This document shows, piece after piece, positions 16,111 to 25,687 of a DNA stretch of 64,000 bases. The DNA comes from Streptomyces deccanensis. Lineage in GTDB: Bacteria; Actinomycetota; Actinomycetes; Streptomycetales; Streptomycetaceae. The notes beneath the pieces were generated by a model. It saw only the letters and a program-made list of their open reading frames with translations. It searched no databases and was not told where the DNA came from. The position numbers and the translations under genes were made by a program. Numbering within the stretch: position 1 is the stretch's first letter; each line of letters starts with the position of its first letter. The DNA lies in NCBI RefSeq assembly GCF_022385335.1, contig NZ_CP092431.1:6820001-6884000 (forward strand), written 5' to 3'.

Positions 16111-17223
16111 GTGAGTTCCCCAGATCCGCAGGTTCGCGCAGCGCGAAACCACTCAACCAGTCCCGCCGTGCGCGGGCCCGTCGTCGCGGTCACCGGTGCC
16201 GCGTCCGGCGTAGGAGCGCTGCTCACCGAGCGGCTCGCCGAGTCCGACGAGATCCGGCAGGTCATCGCCATCGACGAGCGGCGCGGCGAGTGCGCGGCCG
16301 CGCAGTGGCACATCCTGGACGTGCGTGACCCGGCGATCGCCGAGAAGCTGCGCGGGGCCGACGTGGTGGTGCACCTCGCCGTCGACCTCGACCTGGGCAC
16401 GGACTCGGCGGCCCGCAGCGCGTACAACGTGCGCGGGACGCAGACCGTGCTCACGGCCGCCGCCGCCGCCGGGGTGCACCGGGTCGTGCTGTGCACGTCG
16501 GCGATGGTCTACGGGGCGCTGCCCGACAACGAGCTGCCGCTCTCGGAGGACGCCGAGCTGCGGGCGACCGCCGAGGCGACGGGGGTCGGCGACCTGCTGG
16601 AGATCGAGCGGCTCGCGCGCCGCGCGCCGCGCGCCCATCCGGGCCTCAATGTCACCGTCGTCCGCCCCGCGACGCTCGTCGGGGGCACGGACACTGCGCT
16701 GACCAGGTACTTCGAGTCGCCTCGGCTGCTGGTGGTGGCCGGTTCGCGGCCCGCCTGGCAGTTCTGTCACGTCGAGGATCTCTGCGGGGCGCTGGAGTAC
16801 GCCGTGCTGGAGAAGGTCGACGGGGAGCTGGCCGTCGGATGCGAGGGGTGGCTGGAGCAGGAGGAGGTCGAGGAGCTCAGCGGGATCCGGCGCATGGAGC
16901 TGCCCTCCGCGGTCGCGCTCGGCGCCGCCGCCCGGCTGCACCGGATCGGGCTCACGCCGTCCCCGGCGGGGGACCTGGCGTACACGATGTACCCGTGGGT
17001 CGTGAGCGGCAGCCGGTTGCACGACGCCGGGTGGCGGCCGCTGTGGACGAACGAGGAAGTGCTCGCGGAGCTGCTGGAGGAGGTCGCCGGACGGCACACC
17101 GTGGCCGGACGTCGGCTGGGTCGCAAGGACGCGACGGCCGCGGGCGCCGCCGGCGCGACGGTCGCGCTGCTGGGTACGGCGGCGCTGGTGCGGCGGGCGC
17201 GGAAGGCTCGGGGCAGACGGTGA
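16111..17223 (+). CDS. NAD-dependent epimerase/dehydratase-like (extended SDR) protein
   Basis: This 370-residue protein has an N-terminal Rossmann fold with the glycine motif VTGAASGVGALL near residue 32 and an acidic strand-2 end (IAIDERR). The extended-SDR sequences CTSAMVYGALPDNELPL and VVRPATLVGG are present. The usual YxxxK active site is not intact (no Lys four residues after the Tyr of VYGA), so enzymatic activity is uncertain. A basic and hydrophobic C-terminus (GAAGATVALLGTAALVRRARKARGRR) could anchor it to the membrane. GTG 16111 follows GGAG. moaE begins 46 bp after its stop. Confidence 0.8.
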   Translation: MSSPDPQVRAARNHSTSPAVRGPVVAVTGAASGVGALLTERLAESDEIRQVIAIDERRGECAAAQWHILDVRDPAIAEKLRGADVVVHLAVDLDLGTDSAARSAYNVRGTQTVLTAAAAAGVHRVVLCTSAMVYGALPDNELPLSEDAELRATAEATGVGDLLEIERLARRAPRAHPGLNVTVVRPATLVGGTDTALTRYFESPRLLVVAGSRPAWQFCHVEDLCGALEYAVLEKVDGELAVGCEGWLEQEEVEELSGIRRMELPSAVALGAAARLHRIGLTPSPAGDLAYTMYPWVVSGSRLHDAGWRPLWTNEEVLAELLEEVAGRHTVAGRRLGRKDATAAGAAGATVALLGTAALVRRARKARGRR

Positions 17224-17269
17224 CGGGTGCCCCGGCTGGTGCGGGGCGCCGGTGAGGCACGATGGGGGT

Positions 17270-17731
17270 ATGGCTGTGAATGATGATCACCCTGGTGAGC
17301 GGGGGGCCGCGGAGCCCATCAAGCTGATCGGGATCCGGGAGACGGCGCTCTCCCTCGACGAGGTGTTCCGGGCCGTCGGGGACGACGCGGCCGGGGGGAC
17401 CGCGCTGTTCGTCGGGACTGTGCGGAACCACGACGGGGGAGCCGATGTCGACGAGCTCGGCTATTCGTGTCACCCCACGGCCGAGGCCGAGATGCGGCGA
17501 ATCGCGGAGAAGGTGGTCGCCGACTACCCGGTCCGGGCGCTCGCGGCCGTGCACCGGGTGGGCAATCTGAAGGTCGGGGACCTGGCCGTGGTCGTGGCCG
17601 TCTCCTGTCCGCACCGGGGCGAGGCCTTCGAGGCGTGCCGGAAACTGATCGACGATCTCAAGCACGAGGTGCCCATCTGGAAGCACCAGAGGTTCTCCGA
17701 CGGTACGGAGGAATGGGTCGGCGCCTGCTAG
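17270..17731 (+). CDS. moaE: molybdopterin synthase catalytic subunit MoaE
   Basis: This 153-residue protein is the large subunit of molybdopterin synthase, which converts precursor Z to molybdopterin with sulfur from MoaD. Conserved parts are GTALFVGTVRNHDGG near residue 38, HRVGNLKVGDLAVVVAVSCPHR (about 92-112) and the C-terminal VPIWKHQRFSDG with the catalytic Lys. A GTG at 17252 is in frame upstream, but ATG 17270 is 6 nt behind CACGAT, a weak -10, which favours the shorter form. No other molybdopterin gene is nearby. Confidence 0.9.
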   Translation: MAVNDDHPGERGAAEPIKLIGIRETALSLDEVFRAVGDDAAGGTALFVGTVRNHDGGADVDELGYSCHPTAEAEMRRIAEKVVADYPVRALAAVHRVGNLKVGDLAVVVAVSCPHRGEAFEACRKLIDDLKHEVPIWKHQRFSDGTEEWVGAC

Positions 17732-17738
17732 GTCGTGA

Positions 17739-17764
17739 CCGGAATGCGCCCGTGCGCGTTCCGG
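17739..17764 (+). terminator. hairpin after moaE
   Basis: An 11-bp stem with a CCGT loop follows the moaE stop by 7 nt. The same bases also spell a GGAAT-N18-GTT sigma-R-like pattern (17741-17766), but the hairpin explains them more simply. Confidence 0.6.
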
Positions 17765-17861
17765 TTGCGTAACCCGCCCCCCGGCGAGAGCGTTGACGGG
17801 ACGGACGGATAATCTGCTGATCAGTCAGTTGTGGTTACTTCATAGGGGTTGGGAGGCCGGA

Positions 17862-18026
17862 ATGGCGGCGCTCGCCTGGTTGCTGATTCCACTGGTGGCC
17901 GCGATCGGTGCCGGACTGTGGGGTGGCTGGGCCAGCCGGAACCGCAGGAGCATCGAGGACGGCTCCGAACTCGCGGGATACTCGCGTTTCCGCGAGGCCA
18001 TGGAGCGGTCCCACACAGGCGGCTGA
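17862..18026 (+). CDS. small single-span membrane protein
   Basis: This is a 54-residue protein from ATG 17862 with GGGAGG 5 nt upstream. One hydrophobic helix (AWLLIPLVAAIGAGLWGGW, residues 4-22) is followed by a basic/acidic tail (SRNRRSIEDGSELAGYSRFREAMERS). It is positioned just before the PDZ protease gene and could be co-transcribed with it or be a separate unit. Short proteins of this design precede protease genes in other Streptomyces, but no function is known to me. Confidence 0.7.
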   Translation: MAALAWLLIPLVAAIGAGLWGGWASRNRRSIEDGSELAGYSRFREAMERSHTGG

Positions 18027-18096
18027 CGCCCCCGCCGTCGCCCCGGACGGACGGCCCCGACGGTGCAGTGACAGGCCTGTCCCGTACTGTCGTTCC

Positions 18097-19194
18097 ATGC
18101 CACGCCGCACCGCGACGATGCTCGCCTCCACCCTGATGCTCATCGCGCTCCTGTGCGCGGGAGTGATCATTCCCGTGCCCTATTCGGAGATGTCACCGGG
18201 GCCGACGGTGAACACGCTCGGGGAGCACGACGGCGAGCCGGTGCTGCAGATCTCGGGACGCAAGACGTACGCGACGACCGGTCACCTGAACATGACCACG
18301 GTCCGGGTGACCAGCGCCGACTACAGGATGAACCTCGTCGAGGCCGTGTACGGCTGGCTGGCCCACGACAACAAGGTCGTCCCGCACGACACGCTCTACC
18401 CGGACGGCAAGACGGAGGAGCAGTCGACCCAGGAGAACGCCGAGGAGTTCAGCCAGTCCCAGGAGAGCGCCAAGGTCGCCGCCCTCAAGGAACTGGACAT
18501 CCCGGTGAAGTCCTGGGTGATCGTCTCCACCGTCCTCAAGGACTCGCCGGCCGAGGGAAAGCTGCACGCCGGTGACGTGATCAAGTCCGTCGACGGCGCG
18601 GCGGTCAAGGCGCCCGAGGACGTCGCGAAGCTGGTCACCAAGCACAAGCCGGGCGAGGACGTCGAGTTCGTCATCGTGCCCGCCAAGGCGCAGGCCGCCG
18701 CGGAGAAGGCGAACCGGACGGCGACCGAGACCGAGAAGGTCACGATCACCACGGCCAAGTCCGACGACACGGGCGAGGAGCGGGCGATCGTCGGGATCTC
18801 CGCCGGGACCGACCACACCTTCCCGTTCACCATCGACATCAAGCTCGCCGACGTCGGCGGCCCGAGCGCCGGACTGATGTTCGCCCTCGGTATCTACGAC
18901 AAGCTGACGCCGGGCAATCTGACGGGCGGCACGTTCGTGGCCGGCACCGGCACGATCGACGACGAGGGCAAGGTCGGCCCCATCGGCGGGATCGAGATGA
19001 AGACGGTCGGCGCGCGGGACAAGGGCGCCGAGTACTTCCTGACGCCCAAGGACAACTGTGCCGCGGCCGCCAAGGACACCCCCGACGGCCTCACCCTCGT
19101 CAAGGTCGACACCATCGAGGACGCGCTCGGGGCCCTGAAGGACATCCGCTCCGGCGACACGGCCGACCTGCCGGAGTGCACCACCAAGGGCTGA
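18097..19194 (+). CDS. PDZ- and Lon-type (S16) membrane-anchored protease
   Basis: This 365-residue YlbL-type protease has an N-terminal membrane anchor (MLASTLMLIALLCAGVIIPV, from about residue 8), then an extracytoplasmic stretch with a PDZ domain (about residues 140-215, VSTVLKDSPAEGKLHAGDVI) and a C-terminal Lon catalytic domain. The dyad is Ser in GGPSAGLMF (about 254) and Lys in GGIEMKTVGA (about 300). The family cleaves membrane-associated and envelope proteins. No Shine-Dalgarno is present and TACTGT (18085-18090) lies 6 nt before ATG 18097, so a leaderless mRNA is likely. It converges on the PPA1309-family gene. Mycobacteria have the same gene next to a UPF0182 gene. Confidence 0.9.
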   Translation: MPRRTATMLASTLMLIALLCAGVIIPVPYSEMSPGPTVNTLGEHDGEPVLQISGRKTYATTGHLNMTTVRVTSADYRMNLVEAVYGWLAHDNKVVPHDTLYPDGKTEEQSTQENAEEFSQSQESAKVAALKELDIPVKSWVIVSTVLKDSPAEGKLHAGDVIKSVDGAAVKAPEDVAKLVTKHKPGEDVEFVIVPAKAQAAAEKANRTATETEKVTITTAKSDDTGEERAIVGISAGTDHTFPFTIDIKLADVGGPSAGLMFALGIYDKLTPGNLTGGTFVAGTGTIDDEGKVGPIGGIEMKTVGARDKGAEYFLTPKDNCAAAAKDTPDGLTLVKVDTIEDALGALKDIRSGDTADLPECTTKG

Positions 19195-19222
19195 CAGGAG
19201 CGAGGGACGGCGCACGCGCGCG

Positions 19223-19255
19223 TGGGGGCGCCCTCCTGGTCGGAGAGCGCCCCCA
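19223..19255. terminator. hairpin between convergent genes
   Basis: A GC stem (19223-19231 with 19247-19255) and a second inner stem (19233-19236 with 19242-19245) form a long hairpin between the PDZ protease and the following minus-strand gene; it can serve both. Confidence 0.6.
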
Positions 19256-19302
19256 GAGTCGTAGATCGGATCGTCGTGGATCCGAAGGTCAGTCCACGGT
19301 GG

Positions 19303-19845
19303 TCAGTCCACGAAGGTCGCGGAGAGGGCTTCCGCCAGGCCCGGGACCAGTTCGGGGCCGGTGAGGACCTCCGTCGGGGTGTCCTTCTCGCGCAGCCGCA
19401 GGGCAGCGTCGCGGGAGCCGTCGCGCAGCACCGCGACCGTCATCCGGACCTCCTGGCGGTCCGGGTGGGAGGCGACCCACTTGGTGAGACGGGCCCCGTC
19501 GAGGTTCTCCGGGACGGACGCCTCGGCGGACGGCGGCAGCATCAGCCGCTCCACGGTCAACGCGCACCCGACCACCGCGTCGGGCCAGGCGATGGTGCCG
19601 AGGAACTCGTCCAGCGCCTTGCCGGCGGGGATCTCGTCCTGCTCGATCGGGGTGAGACCGGCGGCCTCGGGCGCGTCCTGAAGACCGAGCTGGTCCGCGA
19701 GCGCGGGTTCCTGGGCCCGCAGACGCGCGGTATCCACGAGGGCGAAGAGGCGAGCGGGCTGGTCCCAGCCGAGGCCCGAGGCGTACTCGTCGATCTCGAG
19801 CACCGCCCGGGTGAGGGGGTTCGCTGCCATGGGAGTGTTGGACAT
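19303..19845 (-). CDS. PPA1309-family conserved protein
   Basis: This 180-residue cytoplasmic protein is widely conserved next to the UPF0182 gene in actinobacteria. Recognisable stretches are DEYASGLGWDQPARLFALVDT, IAWPDAVVGCALTVERLMLPP and a C-terminal LVPGLAEALSATF. No catalytic motif is visible. ATG 19845 is preferred to GTG 19851 because AGGATTG lies 10-16 nt upstream. It is divergent from the UPF0182 gene, sharing a promoter region of about 150 bp (19846-19996). Confidence 0.75.
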   Translation of the reverse strand: MSNTPMAANPLTRAVLEIDEYASGLGWDQPARLFALVDTARLRAQEPALADQLGLQDAPEAAGLTPIEQDEIPAGKALDEFLGTIAWPDAVVGCALTVERLMLPPSAEASVPENLDGARLTKWVASHPDRQEVRMTVAVLRDGSRDAALRLREKDTPTEVLTGPELVPGLAEALSATFVD

Positions 19846-19996
19846 GGTCACAATCCTGCCTCGTTCGTTCCCGGAAGCGGGAACCGAGTAAAGCGTGAGT
19901 AAGTTGCATAGGTGAGGCCCCTACGATCACGGGGCCCGCTGGAGGGTCCGTAGACGCGGGCCTGACGTATCGACAGCGAACTTCGAGGTGCGCACC

Positions 19997-22942
19997 TTGG
20001 CTTTCCAGATGCCGGACCGCGGCGGAGGCCCGACGGGGCCGCGGATCAGAGTGGGCCGACCGTCCCGACGGGTCCGGACCCTGCTCATGACGCTGGGCGT
20101 CCTTGCCGTCCTCGGCATGGCGTTCGTCATGTTCGCGGGGTTCTGGACGGACTGGCTCTGGTACCGGTCGGTGAAGTACTCGTCCGTCTTCACCACCACG
20201 CTGTGGACGAAGATCGGGCTCTTCTTCGTCTTCGGTCTGCTGATGTCGGCCTCGGTCGGCTTCAACATCTGGCTGGCGCACCGGCTGCGGCCGCCGCTGA
20301 GCGCGATGTCGATGGAGCAGCAGAGCCTCGACAGGTACCGCATGGGCATCGCGCCCTACAAGAAGTGGCTGCTCCTCGGGATCACCTCCCTGGTGGGCCT
20401 CATCGCCGGCGCCTCCGCCTCCGGGCAGTGGCGCACCTGGCTGATGTGGGTGAACGGGGTGTCGTTCGGGCAGAAGGACCCCCAGTTCCACCTGGACGTC
20501 TCCTTCTACGCCTTCGACCTGCCCTGGTACCGCTTCCTGCTCGGCTTCGGCTTCGCCGCGGCCGTGCTCTCGGTGATCGCCGCCGCGCTCACGCACTACC
20601 TGTACGGCGGCCTCAGGGTCACCTCCCCGGGCGCGCGCGCCACCGCCGCGGCCACCGGGCACCTGTCGGTGCTCCTCGGCATCTTCGTCGCCCTGAAGGC
20701 GGTCGCCTACTGGCTCGACCGGTACGGGCTCGCCGTGAAGTCCAGCGACTTCAAGGCGACGGGCAACTGGACGGGCCTGAGGTACGTCGACGCGAACGCG
20801 TACCTGCCGGCCAAGACGATCCTGTTCTGCATCGCCGTGATCTGCGCGCTGCTCTTCTTCGCCACCATCTGGCGGCGCACCTGGCAGCTGCCGGTCATCG
20901 GCTTCGGTCTGATGGTCCTCTCCGCCATCCTCATCGGCGGGCTGTACCCGGCCATCGTGCAGAAGTTCCAGGTCCAGCCGAACGAGCAGGCCAAGGAAGC
21001 GCCGTACGTCGAGAAGAACCTGGCGGCGACCCGGCAGGCCTACGGCATCGACGGGACCGACGTCGAGGAGTACTCGGGTGTGAGCGACACCACGGACAAG
21101 GCCAAGCTCCGCAAGGACGCCGACACCACGGCCAGCATCCGCATGCTCGACCCGAACATCGTCTCGCCGACGTTCCAGCAGCTCCAGCAGATGCGGAACT
21201 ACTACGCGTTCCCCACGAACCTGGACGTCGACCGGTACAGCAATGAGGACGGCGCGGAGCAGGACACGGTCATCGGTCTGCGCGAGCTGAACCTCGCCGG
21301 TATCCCGAAGAACAACTGGATCAACGACCACTTCCGCTACACCCACGGCTACGGCGTGGTCGCCGCCAAGGGCACCGAGGCCACCTCCGGCGGCCGTCCG
21401 GTGTTCACCGAGTCGGACCTGCCGTCCAAGGGCGACCTGGGCGAGTACCAGCAGCGGGTCTACTACGGCGAGAAGACCACCCAGTACTCGATCGTCGGCG
21501 GTCCCCAGGACGAGATCGACTACTCCGACGACAGCGGTGAGAAGACCACCAGCTACAAGGGCAACAGCGGGGTCAACCTCTCCAGCCCGGTCAACCGGGC
21601 CGCGTACGCGGTGGCGTTCAACGAGCCGCAGATCCTCTACTCCGGCGCCATCGGCGAGGGTTCGCGGATCCTGTACAACCGCACGCCCAAGGAGCGCGTC
21701 GAGGCGGTCGCCCCGTGGCTGACCATCGACGGCGACGCCTACCCGGCCGTCGTCGACGGCAAGATCCAGTGGATCGTCGACGCGTACACCACCACCAACG
21801 GCTACCCGTACGCCTCCCGCACAACCCTGGGCGACACCACGGCCGACTCGTTGACCGCGGACAACAGCCAGCGCGCGGTGGTGGCCCAGCAGAACCAGGT
21901 CAACTACATCCGCAACTCGGTGAAGGCGACCGTCGACGCGTACACGGGTCAGGTCAAGCTCTACCAGTGGGACACCCAGGACCCGGTCCTGAAGACCTGG
22001 ATGAAGGCGTTCCCGGGCACGGTCGAGCCGAAGGACGACATCTCCGACTCGCTGCTGGCCCATCTGCGGTACCCGCAGGACCTGTTCAAGGTGCAGCGCG
22101 AACTGCTGACCCGCTACCACGTGAAGGACGCCGAGACGTTCCTCAGCGGCAGCGAGGTGTGGCAGGTCCCGGACGACCCGACCAACACCTCGGGCAACGC
22201 GGTGCCGCCGTACTACCTGAGCATGAAGCTGCCGGGCCAGTCGGAACAGGCGTTCTCGCTGACGACGACACTCACGCCGAACGGCCGGGACAACCTCAGT
22301 GCCTTCGTGGCGGTCAACGCCGAAGCGGGCACCAAGGACTACGGCAAGATCAGAATTCTGAAACTGCCGACCAGCGAACCGATCGACGGACCGAAACAGG
22401 TCCAGAGCCAGTTCAACTCCGAACAGGACATCGCCGAGACGATCAGCCTCCTCAAGAGAGGTGACTCACAGGTCGAGTACGGCAACCTCCTGACGGTCCC
22501 GCTCGACGGCGGCCTGCTCTATGTGGAACCCGTCTATGTGCGAGGCGGCGGGCTCAAGTACCCGCTGCTGCGCAAGGTTTTGGTCACCTACGGCGGCAAC
22601 ACGGCGTTCGAGGACACCCTCGACGAGGCGCTCAACAAGGTGTTCGAGACCGAGGGCGCGCCAACCGAGCCACCGCCGGACGACCCCGACGAGGGCACCG
22701 ACGAGCCACCGACGTCCGGTGATCCGACGGTCCAACAGGCCCTGCAGGAAGCCCAGAAGGCGTTCGACGAGGGCCAGCAGGCACTCAAGGACGGCGACTG
22801 GGAGGCGTACGGCCGGGCCCAACAGGACCTGGAGGACGCGCTGAAGCGGGCCGAGGACGCGCAGTCCAAGGCCGACGGGACCGGCGGCAGCGGCAGTGAG
22901 GAGAGCGACCAGAGCGGCGACGGAGGCTCCGGAAGCGGCTGA
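19997..22942 (+). CDS. UPF0182 family large membrane protein
   Basis: This 981-residue protein has several transmembrane helices in its first 340 residues (for example [20 protein letters not shown] and [19 protein letters not shown]), then a large extracytoplasmic region of mixed alpha/beta sequence, and an acidic, Glu/Gln-rich tail that is probably coiled coil. UPF0182 proteins are very conserved in actinobacteria and have no established function. I set the start at TTG 19997 ([11 protein letters not shown]) because GAGGTG lies about 6 nt upstream; a GTG at 19988 is the alternative. The gene stands directly before an initiator tRNA gene. Confidence 0.88.
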   Translation: MAFQMPDRGGGPTGPRIRVGRPSRRVRTLLMTLGVLAVLGMAFVMFAGFWTDWLWYRSVKYSSVFTTTLWTKIGLFFVFGLLMSASVGFNIWLAHRLRPPLSAMSMEQQSLDRYRMGIAPYKKWLLLGITSLVGLIAGASASGQWRTWLMWVNGVSFGQKDPQFHLDVSFYAFDLPWYRFLLGFGFAAAVLSVIAAALTHYLYGGLRVTSPGARATAAATGHLSVLLGIFVALKAVAYWLDRYGLAVKSSDFKATGNWTGLRYVDANAYLPAKTILFCIAVICALLFFATIWRRTWQLPVIGFGLMVLSAILIGGLYPAIVQKFQVQPNEQAKEAPYVEKNLAATRQAYGIDGTDVEEYSGVSDTTDKAKLRKDADTTASIRMLDPNIVSPTFQQLQQMRNYYAFPTNLDVDRYSNEDGAEQDTVIGLRELNLAGIPKNNWINDHFRYTHGYGVVAAKGTEATSGGRPVFTESDLPSKGDLGEYQQRVYYGEKTTQYSIVGGPQDEIDYSDDSGEKTTSYKGNSGVNLSSPVNRAAYAVAFNEPQILYSGAIGEGSRILYNRTPKERVEAVAPWLTIDGDAYPAVVDGKIQWIVDAYTTTNGYPYASRTTLGDTTADSLTADNSQRAVVAQQNQVNYIRNSVKATVDAYTGQVKLYQWDTQDPVLKTWMKAFPGTVEPKDDISDSLLAHLRYPQDLFKVQRELLTRYHVKDAETFLSGSEVWQVPDDPTNTSGNAVPPYYLSMKLPGQSEQAFSLTTTLTPNGRDNLSAFVAVNAEAGTKDYGKIRILKLPTSEPIDGPKQVQSQFNSEQDIAETISLLKRGDSQVEYGNLLTVPLDGGLLYVEPVYVRGGGLKYPLLRKVLVTYGGNTAFEDTLDEALNKVFETEGAPTEPPPDDPDEGTDEPPTSGDPTVQQALQEAQKAFDEGQQALKDGDWEAYGRAQQDLEDALKRAEDAQSKADGTGGSGSEESDQSGDGGSGSG

Positions 22943-22986
22943 TGCAAGGCTCCGTCCCGCGCCGTGGTACGGTTGCAACGCAACGG

Positions 22987-23060
22987 CGCGGGGTGGAGCA
23001 GCTCGGTAGCTCGCTGGGCTCATAACCCAGAGGTCGCAGGTTCAAATCCTGTCCCCGCTA
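22987..23060 (+). tRNA. tRNA-fMet (initiator, CAU), copy 1
   Basis: A 74-nt cloverleaf with anticodon CAT in TGGGCTCATAACCCA. Three GC pairs in the anticodon stem and an unpaired first base (C1 opposite U72) mark the initiator tRNA. No CCA is encoded. The gene is identical to the copy at 25499-25572. Confidence 0.95.
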
Positions 23061-23068
23061 CTGAAGTT

Positions 23069-23102
23069 GAAGGCCCGGATCCTCCAAAGGATCCGGGCCT
23101 TC
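23069..23102 (+). terminator. terminator after tRNA-fMet copy 1
   Basis: Perfect 14-bp stem (23069-23082 and 23089-23102) with a six-base loop, 8 nt after the tRNA. Confidence 0.8.
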
Positions 23103-23231
23103 GACGTGTTGCCTGGGAGGGTCGACACATCTGTGTTTGACTTGTCGCTCTGTGGGCATGTCGACAAAACGCTGTAGTGACCTCAATGGCTGCGGTATAC
23201 CAGGTGTACCCAGGTTGCAGGTGGTGCGACG

Positions 23232-25265
23232 ATGGACGTTATGGGGGACAAGGCAACTCTGTTGGAGACAGGGCGGTTTGCGCAGCCTGCCGACATTGCG
23301 CTGCCTGCCGACTTCGTGGTGCCCGCCGAGTCCGCCTCGTCGGTCGAGTCCGTGCGCGCGGCGGACGAGGACGAGACGGCGGACGCCGTCGAGGAGGCGC
23401 GTCAGCGGCTCGCCGCAGAGGCCGGCGACACCGAGGCGATGAGCGTGCTCGGCGCCATGCTGCTGCGCCGCGGCGACCTCGACGGAGCCGAGCCCTGTCT
23501 GCGGGCTGCCACCGCGGCCGGGGACCGCGCGGCCGCCAACAACCTGGGTGTCCTGCTGCACCAGCGTGGGTACGCCGACGAGGCCGCCGGCTGGTGGCGG
23601 GTCGCGGCCGTCGCCGGTTCCGCCGCGGCCGCGCACGCGCTCGGCCGGCACCACCGCGAGCGCGGGGACGAGCCGGCCGCCGAGTACTGGCTGCGCCAGT
23701 CCGCCGAGCAGGGGCACGCCCTGGGCGCGTACGCCCTCGCGGACCTGCTGGAGCACCGCAGCGACGCCGCCGCCGAGCGGTGGATGAGAGTGGCCGCCGA
23801 GCGCGGGCACCGCGAGGCCGCGTACCGGCTCGCACGGACGCTCGACCAGCGCGCGGAGCAGGAGGAGCGCGTCGCCGTGCGCGAGGGGCGGAGGATCGCG
23901 CGCGCAGCGCTCGAGATCGGGAGCGGCGGCCGCGAGGGCCGAGCTCCCGTGCGGGACGGGCGGGCCGTCGCGCGTGACGGGCGCTCTGCCGTGCGGGACA
24001 ACGTCTCCGCCGTGGGCGCGGGGGAGCGTGGTGCTGACAACGGTGTCGGGGCGGGTGCCGCCGAAGAGGCCGAGCAGTGGTACCGGCAGGCCGCCGCGCG
24101 CGGGCACCGGCGGGCCGCGCTGCACCTCGGGGCGATCCTGGAGCGACGCGGGGAGCTCAAGGAGGCCGGCCGCTGGTACCTGACCTCCGCCAAGGACGGC
24201 GAGCCGCGCGCCGCGTGCGCGCTCGGGTTCCTCCTGCGGGACGCGGGCGACACGGAGAGCGCGGCCGTGTGGTGGCTGCGGGCCGCCCAGGACGGCGACG
24301 GCAACGCGGCGAACGCGCTGGGCGCGCTGCACGCCGAGCGCGGCGAGACGCAGACCGCCGAGCGCTGGTACCGGGCCGCGATGGACGCCGGGGACGTCAA
24401 CGGCGCGTACAACCTCGGGCTGCTCTGCGCCGAGCAGGGGCGGACCGCGCAGGCCGAGCAGTGGTACCGGCGCGCCGCGTACGCCGGGCACCGGGAGGCG
24501 GCGAACGCGCTGGCCATCCTGCTGCTCCAGGTCGGCGACGCGTCCGGTGCGGAGCCGTGGTTCTCCAAGGCCGCGGAGGCCGGGAGCGTCGACGCCGCCT
24601 TCAACCTGGGCATCCTGTTCGCCGGGCGGGGCGACGACGCGACGGCGCTGGTCTGGTACGAGCGGGCGGCTGCCGCCGGGCACACCGAGGCGGCGCTCCA
24701 GGTCGCCATAGCGCGGCTGCGGGACGGCGACGAGCGGGCCGCCGAGCGGCATCTGCGGTGCGCCGCCGGCGGGGGCAGCGCGGAGGCCGCGTACCGGCTG
24801 GCCGCCGTGCTCGACGCGCGCCGTCCGCCCGCGCCCGCGCATGAGCTGGGGGAGCCGGTGCGGGAGAAGAACGAGTGCGAGGAGTGGTACGAGCGGGCCG
24901 CGTCGCAGGGGCACCGGCGGGCGCAGGTGCGGGTCGGCATGCTCGCGGCCGGGCGGGGTGACGTGGTCGAGGCCGCGCGGTGGTACCGGGTCGCGGCGGA
25001 GTCCGGGTCGCGGAACGGGGCGTTCAATCTGGGGCTGCTGCTGGCTCGGGAGGGCAGCGAGCCGGAGGCCGCGGTGTGGTGGGCTCGTGCCGCCGACGCG
25101 GGGCATGGGCGGGCGGCGTTGCGGCTCGCCCTCGTCTACGCGCGTCGGGGCGAGCTGGTGGAGGGGAAGCGGTGGGCCGACCGGGCCGTGGCGCTCGGGC
25201 CGGCGGAGGTGGCCGAGCGGGCGGCGCGGTTGCGGGACGCGTTGCGGGACGAGCTGTCGGCGTAG
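23232..25265 (+). CDS. Sel1/TPR-repeat protein
   Basis: This 677-residue repeat protein is built almost wholly of Sel1-like repeats of about 35 residues, each with patterns such as ANNLGVLLHQRGYADEAAGWW and GAYNLGLLCAEQGRTAQAEQW. About 16-17 repeats are seen. They are interrupted near residues 215-275 by a low-complexity, Arg/Gly/Val-rich insert (REGRRIARAALEIGSGGREG). It has no signal peptide or enzymatic domain, so it is probably a scaffold for protein contacts. The ATG at 23232 has GGTGG about 8 nt upstream. It sits between two identical initiator tRNAs. Repeat-rich DNA here is protein-coding, not CRISPR. Confidence 0.88.
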   Translation: MDVMGDKATLLETGRFAQPADIALPADFVVPAESASSVESVRAADEDETADAVEEARQRLAAEAGDTEAMSVLGAMLLRRGDLDGAEPCLRAATAAGDRAAANNLGVLLHQRGYADEAAGWWRVAAVAGSAAAAHALGRHHRERGDEPAAEYWLRQSAEQGHALGAYALADLLEHRSDAAAERWMRVAAERGHREAAYRLARTLDQRAEQEERVAVREGRRIARAALEIGSGGREGRAPVRDGRAVARDGRSAVRDNVSAVGAGERGADNGVGAGAAEEAEQWYRQAAARGHRRAALHLGAILERRGELKEAGRWYLTSAKDGEPRAACALGFLLRDAGDTESAAVWWLRAAQDGDGNAANALGALHAERGETQTAERWYRAAMDAGDVNGAYNLGLLCAEQGRTAQAEQWYRRAAYAGHREAANALAILLLQVGDASGAEPWFSKAAEAGSVDAAFNLGILFAGRGDDATALVWYERAAAAGHTEAALQVAIARLRDGDERAAERHLRCAAGGGSAEAAYRLAAVLDARRPPAPAHELGEPVREKNECEEWYERAASQGHRRAQVRVGMLAAGRGDVVEAARWYRVAAESGSRNGAFNLGLLLAREGSEPEAAVWWARAADAGHGRAALRLALVYARRGELVEGKRWADRAVALGPAEVAERAARLRDALRDELSA

Positions 25266-25498
25266 GGCGTGTGACGTCGGAGTGGGTGCGTGGGCCCGGG
25301 GCTGCGAGGGTGCCCGGGGGTGGGTGCCGGGCAGGCGGGGTTTCGCTCGCCCGCGCTTGCGGGGTGCCGCTGCGCCCACCCGTGCCGCCCCGCGGCACGA
25401 CTGCCCGCAGGCTGTGGATGGGCAGCGGTGCTGGTCAGAGGGCCGGGGTAATGGATTTGCTCTGGTCGGTCGGGGTGACGTAGTGTTCTGTTCATCGA

Positions 25499-25572
25499 CG
25501 CGGGGTGGAGCAGCTCGGTAGCTCGCTGGGCTCATAACCCAGAGGTCGCAGGTTCAAATCCTGTCCCCGCTA
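25499..25572 (+). tRNA. tRNA-fMet (initiator, CAU), copy 2
   Basis: Identical in sequence to the copy at 22987-23060 (74 nt, CAT anticodon, three GC pairs in the anticodon stem, C1-U72 mismatch). Separate terminators and different upstream flanks make the two independent transcription units. Confidence 0.95.
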
Positions 25573-25579
25573 CTGAAGG

Positions 25580-25616
25580 CCGATGGCTCGGAACCAGTTG
25601 GGTTCCGGGCCATCGG
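25580..25616 (+). terminator. terminator after tRNA-fMet copy 2
   Basis: 16-bp stem (25580-25595 with 25601-25616, one G-T wobble) and a short TGTTTT tract downstream. Confidence 0.8.
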
Positions 25617-25687
25617 TGTTTTCGTGCACGCGTGCAGAAGAGCCCCCGGCGTCGTACAGCCGGGGGCTTCGTCGTGCGGTGGTGGGG

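Noticed and set aside
17741..17766. GGAAT-N18-GTT sigma-R-like promoter upstream of the small membrane protein and PDZ protease
   Set aside because: The same bases form a symmetrical 11-bp hairpin directly after moaE, and the first G of the -35 is missing; the promoter likeness is probably by chance.
19289..22120. A 943-codon open frame on the minus strand opposite the UPF0182 gene
   Set aside because: It is a GC-skew shadow: composition is dominated by Arg, Gly, Val and Asp with no domains, and the plus-strand gene is clearly real.
22987..25572. Two identical tRNA sequences as attachment sites of an integrated element
   Set aside because: No integrase, excisionase or foreign genes lie between them; the one gene there is a normal GC-rich Sel1 protein, and both copies are complete tRNAs.
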